A stretch of DNA of 64,000 nucleotides from Linyphia triangularis (GCA_963978545.1 OZ021723.1:10063593-10127592); one strand, 5' to 3'; shown: positions 1-11,860, counted from the first letter of the stretch. The notes: a model not told the origin generated them from the sequence alone. A program made the numbers and translations.

Positions 1-864
1 TCTCTTCAGGTAGTATCTAAAAATGTCAGCAGCTTCACCTCGAAGAGATGCTGCGAGATGGAATGCTTTCGAAGTATCGTCCCAACCATTCGCAGAAGCA
101 ATCATTTCAAATTGCGTTTGATAAACTCGCCAAGACGACTTCCCATCAAAAGGGGCCACTTTGATGTTAGAGCGCGGCGCCATAAAGGGGATGGAAGCGT
201 TATCCCAATTAGGTGAAGCTATGGTCACAGCTTCACGCGTTTCCATTTTTCGCAGCCTTTCTTCAACAACGTCAATGAATCTGTCTTGCTCTTCCTTTAA
301 GGTGGGAACTTTTTCTTGCATGGTGGAAACTTTTTCTTGCATGGTGGAAACTTTTTCTTGCACAGTGGAAACTTTTTCTTGCACAGTGGAAACTTTTTCT
401 TGCACAGTGGAAACTTTTTCTTGCACGATGGAAACTTTTCCGTTAAACTCCTCAAACTTTTCATCAACTTCCTTTCTTACTGCATTGAATACTTCCTCTT
501 TCACGGATAGCAGAACATTTGAGGTAGTTTCTATTATGGTTGATTCCACCATTGAGGCTAGCTCCATCTTCATTTCTTCTTTGATTTCATTCACTGCTGC
601 AGATGTTGTTTCACACTTGGCGGCTAAAGCTTTAATGTCACCCGTAATCGCGGCAGCGAATTCAGCATTGGTAGCTTCTTGACGGGCTTGACCGGCGGCA
701 ATTGCAGCGGCGGTGGACTCTTGGCCGGCTTTCGTTTCGGCTGCGGCGGTTTCTTGGCAGGCTTTGATTTCGACTGCGGTGGTTTCCTGTTGGGCCTTCA
801 TTCCAGCAATCATTTCCATCAACTGCTTCATTTGGTCTTCCATCATTCCTCTAGTAATTGGCAT
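1..864 (-). CDS. Partial retrotransposon gag-like protein (3' end off the window)
   Basis: An open frame of 288 codons starts at ATG 864-862 and runs off the left edge without a stop. The N terminus is Ala/Gln/Glu-rich. It is followed by a coiled coil made of exact 7-residue repeats (VQEKVST or MQEKVST; 21-bp DNA repeats at 303-440). The C-terminal part reads FDGKSSWRVYQTQFEMIASA and later HLAASLRGEAADIFRYYL. This resembles the gag region of Ty3/Gypsy-type elements common in arthropods. Capsid, zinc knuckle and pol would lie outside the window. The intact frame suggests a fairly young copy. Confidence 0.7.
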   Translation of the reverse strand, partial: MPITRGMMEDQMKQLMEMIAGMKAQQETTAVEIKACQETAAAETKAGQESTAAAIAAGQARQEATNAEFAAAITGDIKALAAKCETTSAAVNEIKEEMKMELASMVESTIIETTSNVLLSVKEEVFNAVRKEVDEKFEEFNGKVSIVQEKVSTVQEKVSTVQEKVSTVQEKVSTMQEKVSTMQEKVPTLKEEQDRFIDVVEERLRKMETREAVTIASPNWDNASIPFMAPRSNIKVAPFDGKSSWRVYQTQFEMIASANGWDDTSKAFHLAASLRGEAADIFRYYLKR

Positions 865-1350
865 TCGAAATTATGAGACCCCACTTCTGACACTACTGTT
901 ATGAATTTTTCCGCTGAGGCAATGACGGCACAGTTTTTCAGATAAAAACTAGTATTTACTCTCTTCAGAAAACTCACAAAATTTAATCACAGATAACAGT
1001 GCAATCACTATTAATCTTCAATACAAGCTTCAACAAGAACAGCTTCGAATATAGCGATTATACAAGCTCACTTCAATAGGTCAACAAAGCGATCAGCTTT
1101 CAACGAAGTCCGAAGTCAATCTGAAAACTTTCCCGTTCTCCAGTTTTTTTTTATACAAGCGCGTGAGACATTCGCGAAATTTCCAGCCAATTCATCGGAA
1201 AAGAAATATCTCGAAACTTCTCGATTGCTTTAGGTGTTGCCACCTTTTTCTAACCTGTATAATCGCTATTAATAAATAAAATAAGATAAAAATAAATTAC
1301 AATAGAATTTTAAAATAATACGTCACTATTTACAATATATACAGACAATT
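865..1350 (-). mobile_element. Possible leader/LTR of the gag element
   Basis: Upstream of the gag start, the minus strand reads CATAACA (897-903) followed by GTGTCAGAAGTGGGGTC. This looks like the end of an LTR (…CA) next to a primer-binding-site-like leader. The other LTR edge is not clear. A short inverted repeat (TAGCGATTATACA near 1048, its complement near 1255) lies in the same stretch. The stretch has no genes. Confidence 0.35.
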
Positions 1351-1354
1351 TGTG

Positions 1355-3595
1355 CAACAATATATAAGGCAAAGCCCTCACTCACTCACTCATCAATAAT
1401 TCTCTCACTTCCCACACGTCCATATCTCTGAAAATTGTTACAAATATCAATAATGGTAAGCATAGAAAAAGTAAGCTATGCCGACCTCGATTAACCCATT
1501 TTAAGGGGTCGAAAAGGGGTAAAACGTTCCAATCGAGGGATATTCTAATGTCGCACTTCCCATGTAGTCACAACTCTTAAAATTGGAACAAATGTCAACA
1601 ATGGTAAACATAGAAAAAGTAAGCTGTGCCGACCTCGATTAACCCATTTTAAGGAGTCGAAAAGGGGTAAAACGTTCCAAACGAGGGATATTCTAATGTC
1701 GCACTTCCCATGTAGTCACAACTCTTAAAATTGGAACAAATGTCAACAATGGTAAACATAGAAAAAGTAAGCTATGCCGACCTCGATTAACCCATTTTAA
1801 GGGGTCGAAAAGGGGTAAAACGTTCCAAACGAGGGATATTCTAATGTCGCACTTCCCATGTAGTCACAACTCTTAAAATTGGAACAAATGTCAACAATGG
1901 TAAACATAGAAAAAGTAAGCTATTCCGACCTCGATTAACCCATTTTAAGGGGTCGAAAAGGGGTAAAACGTTCCAAACGAGGGATATTCGAATGTTCTTC
2001 CCATATGGTTACAACTCTGAAAATTGGAACAAATGTCAACAATGGTAAACATAGAAAAAGTAAGCTATTCCGATCTCGATTAACCCACTTTAAGGGGTCG
2101 AAAAGGGGTAAAACGTTCCAAACGAGGGATATTCGAATGTTCTTCCCATATGGTTACAACTCTGAAAATTGGAACAAATGTCAACAATGGTAAACATAGA
2201 AAAAGTTAGCTTTTACGATCTCGATTAACCCACTTTAAGGGGTCGAAAAGGGGTAAAACGTTCCAAACGAGGGATATTCGAATGTCGCACTTCCCATGTA
2301 GTCACAACTCTTAAAATTGGAACAAATGTCAACAATGGTAAACATAGAAAAAGTAAGCTATGCCGACCTCGATTAACCCATTTTAAGGGGTCGAAAAGGG
2401 GTAAAACGTTCCAAACGAGGGATATTCTAATGTCGCACTTCCCATGTAGTCACAACTCTTAAAATTGGAACAAATGTCAACAATGGTAAACATAGAAAAA
2501 GTAAGCTATGCCGACCTCGATTAACCCATTTTAAGGGGTCGAAAAGGGGTAAAACGTTCCAAACGAGGGATATTCTAATGTCGCACTTCCCATGTAGTCA
2601 CAACTCTTAAAATTGGAACAAATGTCAACAATGGTAAACATAGAAAAAGTAAGCTATGCCGACCTCGATTAACCCATTTTAAGGGGTCGAAAAGGGGTAA
2701 AACGTTCCAAACGAGGTATATTCTAATGTCGCACTTCCCATGTAGTCACAACTCTTAAAATTGGAACAAATGTCAACAATGGTAAACATAGAAAAAGTAA
2801 GCTATGCCGACCTCGATTAACCCATTTTTAGGGGTCGAAAAGGGGTAAAACGTTCCAAACGAGGGATATTCTAATGTCGCACTTCCCATGTAGTCACAAC
2901 TCTTAAAATTGGAACAAATGTCAACAATGGTAAACATAGAAAAAGTAAGCTATTCCGATCTCGATTAACCCACTTTAAGGGGTCGAAAAGGGGTAAAACG
3001 TTCCAAACGAGGGATATTCGAATGTTGTTCTTCCCATATGGTTACAACTCTGAAAATTGGAACAAATGTCAACAATGGTAAACATAGAAAAAGTTAGCTT
3101 TTACGATCTCGATTAACCCACTTTAAGGGGTCGAAAAGGGGTAAAACGTTCCAAACGAGGGATATTCGAATGTTGTTCTTCCCATATGGTTACAACTTTG
3201 AAAATTGGAACAAATGTCAACAATGGTAAACATAGAAAAAGTTAGCTTTTACGATCTCGATTAACCCACTTTAAGGGGTCGAAAAAGGGTAAAACGTTCC
3301 AAACGAGGAATATTCGAATGCCCCACTTCCCATTTGGTCACAACTTTGAAAATTGGTGTAAATAACAACAAAGACAAATATAGGAAAAGTAAGTTATTCC
3401 GATCTCGATTAACCCGCTTTAATGGGTCGAAAAGGGGTTAAACGTCCCAAACGAGGGATATCCGAATGTCCCACTTCCCATTTGGTCACAACTCTGAAAA
3501 TCGATACAAATGTCGACAACGACAAACATAGAAAAATTAAGCTACTCCGATCTCGATTAACCCACTTTATAAGGGGTCGGAAAGTGACAAAAGTA
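1355..3595 (-). repeat. 148-bp satellite array in a mobile element, about 15 units
   Basis: Units repeat at exactly 148 bp (for example GTCGCACTTCCCATGTAGTC at 1698 and 1846). Key pieces are ATTAACCCATTTTAAGGGGT and AAAACGTTCCAAACGAGGG. The array opens with TATAAGGCAAAGCCCTCACT, the complement of the sequence that closes the array at 42.2-45.4 kb, so the two are the same family in opposite orientation. Units from about 3300 onward are diverged. Small open frames inside are by-products of the repeat. Confidence 0.9.
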
Positions 3596-4302
3596 AAATA
3601 AGCATTTTATCTCGCATAAACGAAATCCCGTTGATGATTAAATGTCTTTCCTCTCTTTAATAGAAGGCTTAGCAATCAACAGTAGTGGCATATGGAGAGT
3701 GGGAATGTATGTTCAAATATGCCCTAATCATTCGAAAATGGACAATTCCTGCATTTTTTAAAAAAAGAATGAAATTAGTTTATGTTTATAAAGAATTTCT
3801 TTCCGAATCCAAATATTAAAACAAAAGTTCTTTTTTAAAAAAATTAGTTATTTAAATATCAAGAAAAGAAAATGCCCGAAAACACCGTCCGATCAAAACG
3901 CTGCTCTATAGCTGTGACGTCACAACATCCTTCCGTCCTCTATGGTTATATCGTGAGGTTTCTGCCAAATAGTTGGTGCGTGTTTGGTAGACAATTGCCA
4001 TATCCCGTACCAATTGGTGTAATTTGCAAAACTGGTTTCCGCTGCTGCGTTTTCAAGCCAAGTTGTTTCAGATGAAGTGACGTCACATTTGATTCGAGTC
4101 GATTTTTATAGAAATTTTGAAATAGGAAAAATTTGATTTGATATAGGATAAAAGTTTTAAAAGTTTATTTAGAAGAAAAAAAAAATTATAGTTTTTTTTA
4201 TTTATTATTCAGTACTAAGAGTTAAATTTTAATGTGGTTCGCATGTGATGGCTCCTGAGCCGCAATCTGCCGATCCATGTCCTATGTTAACATACGGGTA
4301 AT
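3596..4302. other. Unclassified interspersed repeat, no gene
   Basis: The segment from 3738 (GGACAATTCCTGCATTTTTT) to about 4040 recurs, diverged, at 22348-22640, including ATAGCTRTGACGTCA and CCAAATAGTTGGTGYG. The 67-codon frame at 3872 is not conserved in the other copy and is not a gene. Confidence 0.6.
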
Positions 4303-4482
4303 GCCGACCAAACGGTATAGTGGTTAGCGTGCTAGCTTCTAGACGGCGAGGTTGTGGGTTCGAGTCCCGTGTTAGGAATGGGTGTTTGTAAATGTATGTT
4401 GGCTTGTCTAATGACGAATGTTCCGGCGCATTATAGCCCTCGTGTTGCTGACGCGCCAGATAATCTAAAAACAACCAACCAA
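4303..4482 (+). mobile_element. tRNA-derived SINE, copy 1
   Basis: The head GCCGACCAAACGGTATAGTG contains an A box (TAGTGGTTAGCGTG). An intact B box (GGTTCGAGTCC) follows, then the body and an AACC-repeat tail. This copy keeps the B box without the extra C found in most copies. Confidence 0.9.
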
Positions 4483-5059
4483 TATACGCGTAATTAAAAG
4501 TAAAAATACTTTCCACCCACCAATTCCCTAGAAGACAACCTTGCCTTTCTATATATAACCTTGCTACTCCCTCCCCTCCGAAAAAATTCCTATATAATGG
4601 CCCTGACCTAGGGAAAAGTAAATATCGTATGCACAAAAATGGGAGGGGCTGAACACACACACAACAAAAGAACTACCCACAATGGGAAACCAGATTCCTT
4701 CCTCATTCCATTTCAAGACCCCACCTGGCAAACTACAGGAATAAAAAGTTGCTTCCCGATTTTATTCCCGGATGTCGGAAGACTAAAAATTAAAACTTCG
4801 CTTCAGAAGATCATCAGAGGGTTTTGACGTTGATTGCTTCGTCAAGCGTTTTTGTTGTGTGAAGAATGTGCGTAAATTAAAATGATCGTGGGACTTTGTG
4901 GACATACCTATTCTGATGTGCCTTCGTGATCAGGTGCGTGTATTCTTCAGTGTGTATATTATCGAGGCAAGACAGAATATCTCAACCTCTATTTAAATGT
5001 TAGGGAAAAAAAAATTGGTAAATCATTAATGTTCTTTTTGAATGTTCGTCTTTGCACTT
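4483..5059. other. Single-copy-looking AT-rich sequence, no gene
   Basis: Short frames on both strands lack support. From about 4900 the sequence is a diverged relative of the repeat unit that follows (GTGCCTTCGTGATCAGGTG, AACCTCTATTTAAATGTTAG). Confidence 0.4.
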
Positions 5060-6175
5060 AACGTTACCAATGTTCTAAATATGCGTTATCTCGTGGAATA
5101 TTGGTCCTAGTGTTTGCAAAGTTCTTAATTTGCGTTATCTACAGTGAAACTGTAATAGTAGGTGTTGTTGATAGAACACGAGGACACTTATGGAATAGGT
5201 CATCCAGCATTGACGAAATTGTGCCTTCGTGACCAGATTAGTGTATTCTTCATTGTGACAATGTGTGTTATCGAAGCAAAACAGAATACCTCAACTTATA
5301 TTTGAATGTTAGAAAAAAAAAATATGGTAAATAATTGATGGTAAGTTTTTTTGGAAATTTCGTTGAATATTGGACCTACTGTTAACAAAGTTCTAAATTT
5401 GCGTCATCTCGTGGAATATTGGTCCTAGTGTTCACAAAGCTCTAAATTTGCGTCATCTCGTGGAATATTGGTCCTAGTGTTTTCAAAGTTCTTAATTTGC
5501 GTTATCTCGTGGAATATTGGTCCTAGTGTTTGCAAAGTTCTTAATTTGCGTTATCTACAGTGAAACTGTAATAGTAGGTGTTGTTGATAGAACACGAGGA
5601 CACTTATGGAATAGGTCATCCAGCATTGACGAAATTGTGCCTTCGTGACCAGATTAGTGTATTCTTCATTGTGACAATGTGTGTTATCGAAGCAAAACAG
5701 AATACCTCAACTTATATTTGAATGTTAGAAAAAAAAAATATGGTAAATAATTGATGGGGTAAGTTTTTTTGGAAATTTCGTTGAATATTGGACCTACTGC
5801 TAACAAAGTTCTAAATTTGCGTCATCTCGTGGAATATTGGTCCTAGTGTTAACAAAGTTCTAAATTTGCGTCATCTCGTGGAATATTGGTCCTAGTGTTA
5901 ACAAAGCTCTAAATTTGCGTCATCTCGTGGAATATTGGTCCTAGTGTTAACAAAGTTCTAAATTTGCGTCATCTCGTGGAATATTGGTCCTAGTGTTTGC
6001 AAAGTTCTTAATTTGCGTCATCTCGTGGAATATTGGTCCTAGTGTTTGCAAAGTTCTTAATTTGCGTCATCTCGTGGAATATTGGTCCTAGTGTTTGCAA
6101 AGTTCTTAATTTGCGTCATCTCGTGGAATATTGGTCCTAGTGTTTGCAAAGTTCTTAATTTGCGTTATCGACAGT
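5060..6175 (+). repeat. 49-bp minisatellite with 416-bp higher-order duplication
   Basis: The unit runs TCTCGTGGAATATTGGTCCT, AGTGTTAACAAAGTTCTAAA, TTTGCGTCA (49 bp). It is repeated in blocks at 5060-5140, 5355-5556 and 5775-6172. The spacer beginning ACAGTGAAACTGTAATAGTA recurs at 5141 and 5557, so a 416-bp block has itself been duplicated. Confidence 0.85.
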
Positions 6176-7216
6176 GAAAGTAGTGTTGTTGATAGAACAC
6201 AAGGACATTAATGAAATACGTTATCCAGTCTTGACGACCCGCGTTTCAACGGTGCAAGTGTAAAGGAATGGTGCAACTTTTGGTATGGTATCACAATGTT
6301 AGTTGCGATACTTTATCGTGAATGATTACGAAGTCCAAATACTTCTTGTAGTTCGATGCAGATAATATACAATAAAAACTTAATTCTGAAGCTTAAGTCA
6401 TATCGTGATTAGGTTTTTTTTTTACACCTCGAAATTATTTTTCTTTCGAAGTTTTACGAATCGCCATTCCACATTTAGATTAATCATTTTCATTATTTTA
6501 TACGAATCCCAATGTCTTAAGGTAGTGTTTAATTCGATACTTAATGATAAAGCTAATTTATATATTTCTTTTCTTTAATTGTTAGCTACGTAGAAGTTCA
6601 GGATTTCAAGGTCTGCGTGCTTTCTTCAGAAGGGATCTTTTCTTCCGTGTTGCCAAACAAAAAAAAATATATACATAAAATGCAGCAGAATTGTTTCACA
6701 CGCTTCATTTCTCGTTTTACAAAGGCGTGAAGGGAAGTGAAACAAAAAACACATCTCTTTGTTTCCAAGCATCATACGTCCTCGCCGCATCAGTGATTCG
6801 AAAGTCATCTCTTCCAAGCATCACGTGACTCTCGTGTGACCCGTTATATAGTTCAGACCGGAAGAAAAAAAAAGTTGAACTTGCCGGCGAACAAAAAAAA
6901 AAACGCACACACAAAAAAAAATCGCTAAAGTTGGACGATCACCCAAACAGGTACGCGCATGAACGTTTATTTGTCAATGAACGGACAATTTTAGAAAAAT
7001 AAAAAAAAAAATGAAAGATATTTTTGTCCACTGGTGGGGTGGTGGAAGATTTTAAAATTATAGTCTTATGAAGAATGAAAGAACAGTATGCGGATTCCTG
7101 ACCAAGAACTATGATAAGGTCGAAGAAAGCGTCGGTGTTTGCTGTCTATTTTGTGCTGTCGTTCTCCAGTAGATGTACCAGTGCCAGTAAGTAGTGTTTA
7201 TTTTATTACTAGAAGA
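6176..7216. other. AT-rich sequence without a recognised gene
   Basis: Nothing here resembles a known family. It has several A8-A11 runs and short overlapping frames on the minus strand (6626-6914) that look random. Confidence 0.4.
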
Positions 7217-7810
7217 CAGGGGCGTACTGGCCATAGGGTTATCCGGTGTGCAATCACCGGGACGGTCAGTGTTCGTAAAAAAGAAGGCCGGTCTGGTTCC
7301 GAAGACTTTTTTAAGTTTTTCATTTTTTTTCTCAATATAATTAGTTTTTTTTTTAAACCCAATATATTCATATCCCAATCACACTCACCAGTAATTTGTA
7401 CAATATTATCATGTTAGGAATTTTACTCATTTTTAACATTTATGGTTAAATATATTATTATTATTATTATTCCGAAATGTTATTTTTTTAATAATGCATG
7501 GATATTCTATATTTTGCAATTTAGGTTGTTTTAATTTAGTTTTTGAAACAACTATCAATTGTTTATGGAAACCAAGTTAACTCAGAAGGAATATAAATAG
7601 TAGAGAAAATAGATTTTTTTTTATTTAAACTAATTATTAAAACAATGCAATAATAAAATATCGATATTTAAATAATAAAATATATTAATTATTTTTTTAA
7701 ATGATTTTATTAAAAATAATTATTAAAATTTGATCAATGATTATATGAAAAATTCGGGCCGGCATAAATCTAAAATCGTCGGGCCGATTTTATTTTCCAG
7801 TACGCCCCTG
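7217..7810. mobile_element. hAT-like MITE (TIR CAGGGGCGTACTGG)
   Basis: Termini are CAGGGGCGTACTGG and CCAGTACGCCCCTG, exact inverted repeats. They are flanked by CTAGAAGA (7209-7216) and CTAGAAAA (7811-7818), an 8-bp target duplication with one mismatch, typical of hAT elements. There is no transposase frame inside; the interior is AT-rich. Short ORFs on both strands are not coding. Confidence 0.85.
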
Positions 7811-8197
7811 CTAGAAAACAACATACCCTGATCTTACTGAATACGCTGCAACGATAAGTGAACCGGTTTACATCGTCCTGATTGGCTGATCGGAACACTA
7901 TGTGTTCGATCCGTTAAAACTCTTGTAGTATCCGAAGTTAGAAAAGTAATATATTAATTAAAATCTAAACTTAAAGGCATTTATTTTCTTTCTTTTTTTT
8001 ATCAACTTATATTAAAGTTTAATACAAAACTTTGTGTGTGTAGGTTAACGATATTACCATTTAAGTTGTGATTTACTTGGAACTATTAACTGTATCTATT
8101 CGGTGGAAGGGGGTCATCCTACCGCGAATTCAGTGAGCTCAAGATATGTTGTCTTGGACATAGATTTATATTAAGGTCTTTGACCAGAAAGAGAACT

Positions 8198-8838
8198 GTT
8201 ACGAATTTCTGTAAATATTTCGTACCATTAATTATGTAAAAAGATAAATTTATGTACACTTCGCATAAGGCAGTGCAAGAGTTCTTTACTTGGCTTCCCT
8301 GCAATGTGTGTCTTAATGCTTGATAACGAGTTTTACAGAGATAACGCTGGGAAGCGAATTTTACAAGTAGCAGGGCATTTAACATTATGGTAATGGCAAT
8401 CTCGCCAAATTGGCGAGATAGAGCCAAGTTGGCAATGGTTTTGGTGAATAATTTTTGTCGCCAAATGTCGCCAAACTTGGCGATATTTTCGGTTCCCATG
8501 TACATGTATAGGACTTTTCGACTACGATCTGGAAAGTTCTCCAAATATCTACCTCTAGAAGTTTCAAGAAGGTTTGACTCCTATATAAGGCTGGCCGTGA
8601 GTTGAGTTAGTTGACTGGAATTAATGAGTGGAGTTACTGACTTGGTTGTCTGTCAGCGAGCATTCAGAGGGTTCCGAAAGCGAACTGTATTGCATTGTCT
8701 TTTGCTGCGATTTAGCAGTTGTGTTGTCAAGTTTTTAACTGCTGTTTTGTGCTCTATTGTTGCGAAAAGAGCTGTATTGAGTCTACTAGAACGAGAAGTT
8801 CTGGAGTTAAGAAGCAAAGTATTGGAAAAATTAACATA
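8198..8838 (+). mobile_element. TGTTACG LTR, copy a (3' truncated)
   Basis: Starts TGTTACGAATTTCTGTAAAT and carries the GGCGA/TCGCC-rich block, heat-shock-element cluster, TATA box and transcribed region shared with the copies at 12.6, 18.2, 24.8 and 60.5 kb. The 3' end is lost near 8838, where a fragment of the TTAACTGCTGT family begins. Small frames within are not conserved as proteins. Confidence 0.8.
8532..8587 (+). promoter_or_regulatory. Heat-shock elements and TATA box in LTR copy a
   Basis: GAAAGTTC at 8532-8539, then GAAgtTTCaaGAAggTTT at 8558-8575 (the nGAAnnTTCnnGAAn heat-shock-element pattern), then TATATAAG from 8582. This is seen directly; activity is inference. Confidence 0.6.
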
Positions 8839-8928
8839 AAAGTCAAAGTTGAAATATTTTAGTGGGTGGAAGAATGCCACAAAAAATGACTCGCAATCTG
8901 TCAAACACCATACAGCAGTTAAAGGTTA
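8839..8928 (+). mobile_element. Fragment of the TTAACTGCTGT MITE family
   Basis: GTCAAAGTTGAAATATTTTA through CATACAGCAGTTAAAGGTTA matches the right half of the elements at 10656-11600 and 50157-50370. Confidence 0.7.
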
Positions 8929-9291
8929 AATCATATTTGCTCTTTAGACCGGAATCGTGCTAAATTCTGTGGCAGTCAACGACAACGTGTTAAGGAATAA
9001 AAATGTGAAAAACAAAATATTGCAAATGTCGCACTTGCAGTTTTGAGCTCGTACATTACTAGGGTTTCAAGTGAGCTACTTTAAAAAAAAAAAAAAAATG
9101 TACAATAAATCCAATTATATTTATGCCATACTTAGTGTAAAATAGTTCTTATTAAATAACATTTAACACTCCTAGAAATTTTGAATACATTTTTTGTGTG
9201 TGATAAATTATCTTAATCGTATCTAACAGTAGGACAATATATCCATGGTTAGCATAGTCCTTAAAAACTACTTATTTTTCCTCCTCATAAT
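8929..9291. other. No gene seen
   Basis: AT-rich sequence with an A15 run near 9083. No recognised repeat or coding frame. Confidence 0.4.
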
Positions 9292-9468
9292 AAACGGTAT
9301 AGTGGTTAGCGTGCTAGCTTCTAGACCACGAGGTTGCGGGTTCCGAGTCCCGTGTTTGGCATGGGTGTTTGTAAATGTATGTTGGCTTGTCTAATGACGA
9401 ATGTTTAGGCTCATTATAGCCCTCGTGTTGCTGACGGTGCCAGATAATCTGAATACAAAACAACCAAC
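9292..9468 (+). mobile_element. tRNA-derived SINE, copy 2
   Basis: AAACGGTATAGTGGTTAGCG head (the first ~8 bases of the consensus are missing), B box with the extra C (GGTTCCGAGTCC), body and ACAACCAAC tail. Confidence 0.88.
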
Positions 9469-9990
9469 TTTATCTTTAGGATCGTGTTTTTAGCACGTGG
9501 AAATTCATTTAAACAGGGACAACTAAAGTTTGGTAAAACTTTTTTGAAAAATTATTTTAGGATTAAAATCTGAATCAACTACTAAATGTGTTGACCCTAA
9601 ATTAAAATTGATAGAGAAAGAAAATAAATTTTTGCTAGATTTTTAAAAACAAAAGCTTTTAGAAAAACTGCGATTTTATTTTTTTTCACTATTGAAGTTA
9701 GAAAAAAAAAATTATTAAAAAAACTATATATTCCAAAAACTTGGAAGGAGAGTCAAAACATTAAGAATGATATTACGATCAATTCCCAACCATATTTTTT
9801 TTTTTATTGGATTAATGAAATTTGAGTAATCATCAAAGCTAAAAAATATGCTAATTAAAGAGTTCAATTTTAATCAGCCAATTAATTTTTGAATAAAACT
9901 GAACTTTTTTAATTGTAAATATCTTTACTAATTACCTACTTTGAGGTACAAAAAAAAAATAAAAATAAATAAAAAATAAATAAATAAATT
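9469..9990. other. No gene seen
   Basis: Very AT-rich sequence with poly-A and poly-T runs and AAATAAATAAAT simple repeats near 9960-9990. Confidence 0.4.
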
Positions 9991-10485
9991 AGGGGTGTGG
10001 AACATCGCACAACTTTCAATTACACTATAACACTGACGTGGCTTTGTGTCATTTACAGTTTGTATATTTTCATCTTTCATTTAGAATAAATGGTCAGTTT
10101 GGCGATATTTTTGGCGATAATTCTTGTGCGGGTATAAAAAAAAAATTCACCAAAATGGTGATTTTGTCGATATAATTTTCGATAATCCTTATATTATACT
10201 TTATTATAAGCGAAACTGGAAGGAGAAGAAAAAACGATCGTTTAATGAGGTATGCTCAAGGAAAGAGAACTCTGTATTGAAGACATTCATTTTAAAACTT
10301 TTTACGCCATTAAAACATTTTTACGGAAATTTCGGAAACGGGGATGTTTAGAACACCTTAAGAGGCATTACCACAGCGATTTTTATCAAAATCGTTACAG
10401 CCGTTTTTTAGCAATCATTAAAAAACATAATTTTTTTCAATGGCAGCTACCTTATGCGCACTCGCGATTTTAACGAAAATCTTAA

Positions 10486-10626
10486 CCCTTTGAGTACTGA
10501 ATTATTTGAAGATGTTTATGCCCATGGGTCGGATTTGGATGGGCGGATGACGAGTCAGACTCGTCCACCGTAACTTCGGCCAAGTAAGCAGATGACGAGT
10601 CTCACTTGTCAAATGTACCCAAAGGG
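10486..10626. mobile_element. Short MITE with TTAA target duplication (CCCTTTGAGTAC)
   Basis: TTAACCCTTTGAGTAC at the left and GTACCCAAAGGGTTAA at the right, with TTAA on both sides (10482-10485, 10627-10630). It interrupts the surrounding repeat at a position that is intact (CCTTAATG) in the copies at 16400 and 17440. Confidence 0.75.
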
Positions 10627-10655
10627 TTAATGATAGGTCCCATGGCCGCCACTAA

Positions 10656-11600
10656 CATTTAACTGCTGTGGTTGGGTGGTTTGTGGTTTTTGGCGCAAGG
10701 GCTACACATGGTCCATACTGCGCCAAACAAATTGATGAACATCAGTTTAAAGTTTAAGGGGGTCCGGTACCGAAAATAAAAAAAAAACTTTATTTATGTA
10801 CATTTTTGTGTCAAAAATTTATTTTATGTATGAGATACTATTTATATATCTTTGAGAAAATGTTTTTTTAAATATTGTGTTTAGTTATTTAAAAAAAATT
10901 TAAAAACCAAGAAAAATCCATAATAATTGATGTTTGCGTATTTTGATATAAGTCAAGAAAAATTTTTTTTTTTTTTTTCAAAGTGAAAGCTTTCTGTAAT
11001 ACATAATTATATAAAGAAAATTTTGTCTTCACAGAATTTTGATAGGTGAATTAAAAAAAATTAAAAAAGTTCTTAAAGTTAAAATATTGAAATTTTTGCT
11101 TTTTTTTATGTTATCTTTTACGCTAAATGTTATATATTAAAACAGAATTAAAAAAATAAAATTCTGCGAAGACAAAATATTTAAAACTATATAAATTAAA
11201 TGCTCTAAAAATTTGAATAGCCAATTATTAATGTTTCTGGAGATATATCGATTTGAATATGCAACATCTGTGAAAAACACTAGTGTTCGAAAAACGCACT
11301 TTAAGCAGACGCTTCAATGTGTTACGCCCATTAGTGATGTTTAAATAACAGGTAATTTTGTGGCTTTCTAATTACCGGAGGAATAAGATAAAAACATCAT
11401 TCTCTTCAGGAATGTATGAACTATTTTTTTAAATCAGAAAAAAAATTTGGGATTTTTGAAAAAATTTCGGTACTGGACCCCCTTAAGAAACATAGTATCA
11501 GAAAAATAAAAATCAAAGATGCGAAATTTTTGGGGGTGGAAGCATTCCGCAACAAATGACTCGCGGTCTGTCAGACCGCTTACAGCAGTTAAAGGTTAAC
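10656..11600. mobile_element. TTAACTGCTGT MITE interrupted by a TTAA element
   Basis: Termini ATTTAACTGCTGTGGTTGGG and ACAGCAGTTAAAGGTTAA are inverted repeats. An uninterrupted copy is at 50157-50370. The 725-bp element at 10758-11482 lies inside it. Confidence 0.75.
10758..11482 (+). mobile_element. piggyBac-like MITE (GGGGGTCCGGTACCG), copy 1
   Basis: GGGGGTCCGGTACCGAAA at the left and TTTCGGTACTGGACCCCC at the right are near-perfect inverted ends, flanked by TTAA at 10754-10757 and 11483-11486. TTAA duplication is the piggyBac hallmark. No transposase frame. A related copy in the other orientation is at 21592-22312. Confidence 0.82.
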
Positions 11601-11761
11601 CCTCATACCAAATTTGAACATCGTAGGTCAACTTGTTCGGGAGTTATGCTGACCACAGATACACAGACAGACATTTTTTCTAGATCACTGTTTTGAAATC
11701 AGGATTTTCCAAAACGTGGAGAAATGCAGACAAAAAAAAAAAAAAAAAAAAAAAAAAATCG

Positions 11762-11794
<33 letters not shown>

Positions 11795-11860
11795 GAATGC
11801 TACACTTTCATTACTCTATGTATATACATATGGGTAATTGAAAGTAAAAATAAAAAAAAA

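Larger units (their letters stand above)
9991..11860 (+). mobile_element. Unclassified repeat (GGAACATCGCACAACTTTCA family), nested copy
   Basis: Pieces at 9991-10481, 10631-10655 and 11601-11860 join into one element also seen at 14533-16610, 17058-17520 and 20843-21480. Conserved stretches include GGTATGCTCAAGGAAAGAGA, CTTTTTACGCCATTAAAACA and TGCTGACCACAGATACACAG. Long A and T tracts (11731-11790) mark its 3' part. Three younger elements sit inside it. No coding frame survives; its class is unknown to me. Confidence 0.65.

Noticed and set aside
1355..3595. CRISPR-like array
   Set aside because: Whole 148-bp units repeat without unique spacers, in an intron-bearing genome with mobile-element ends; it is a satellite.
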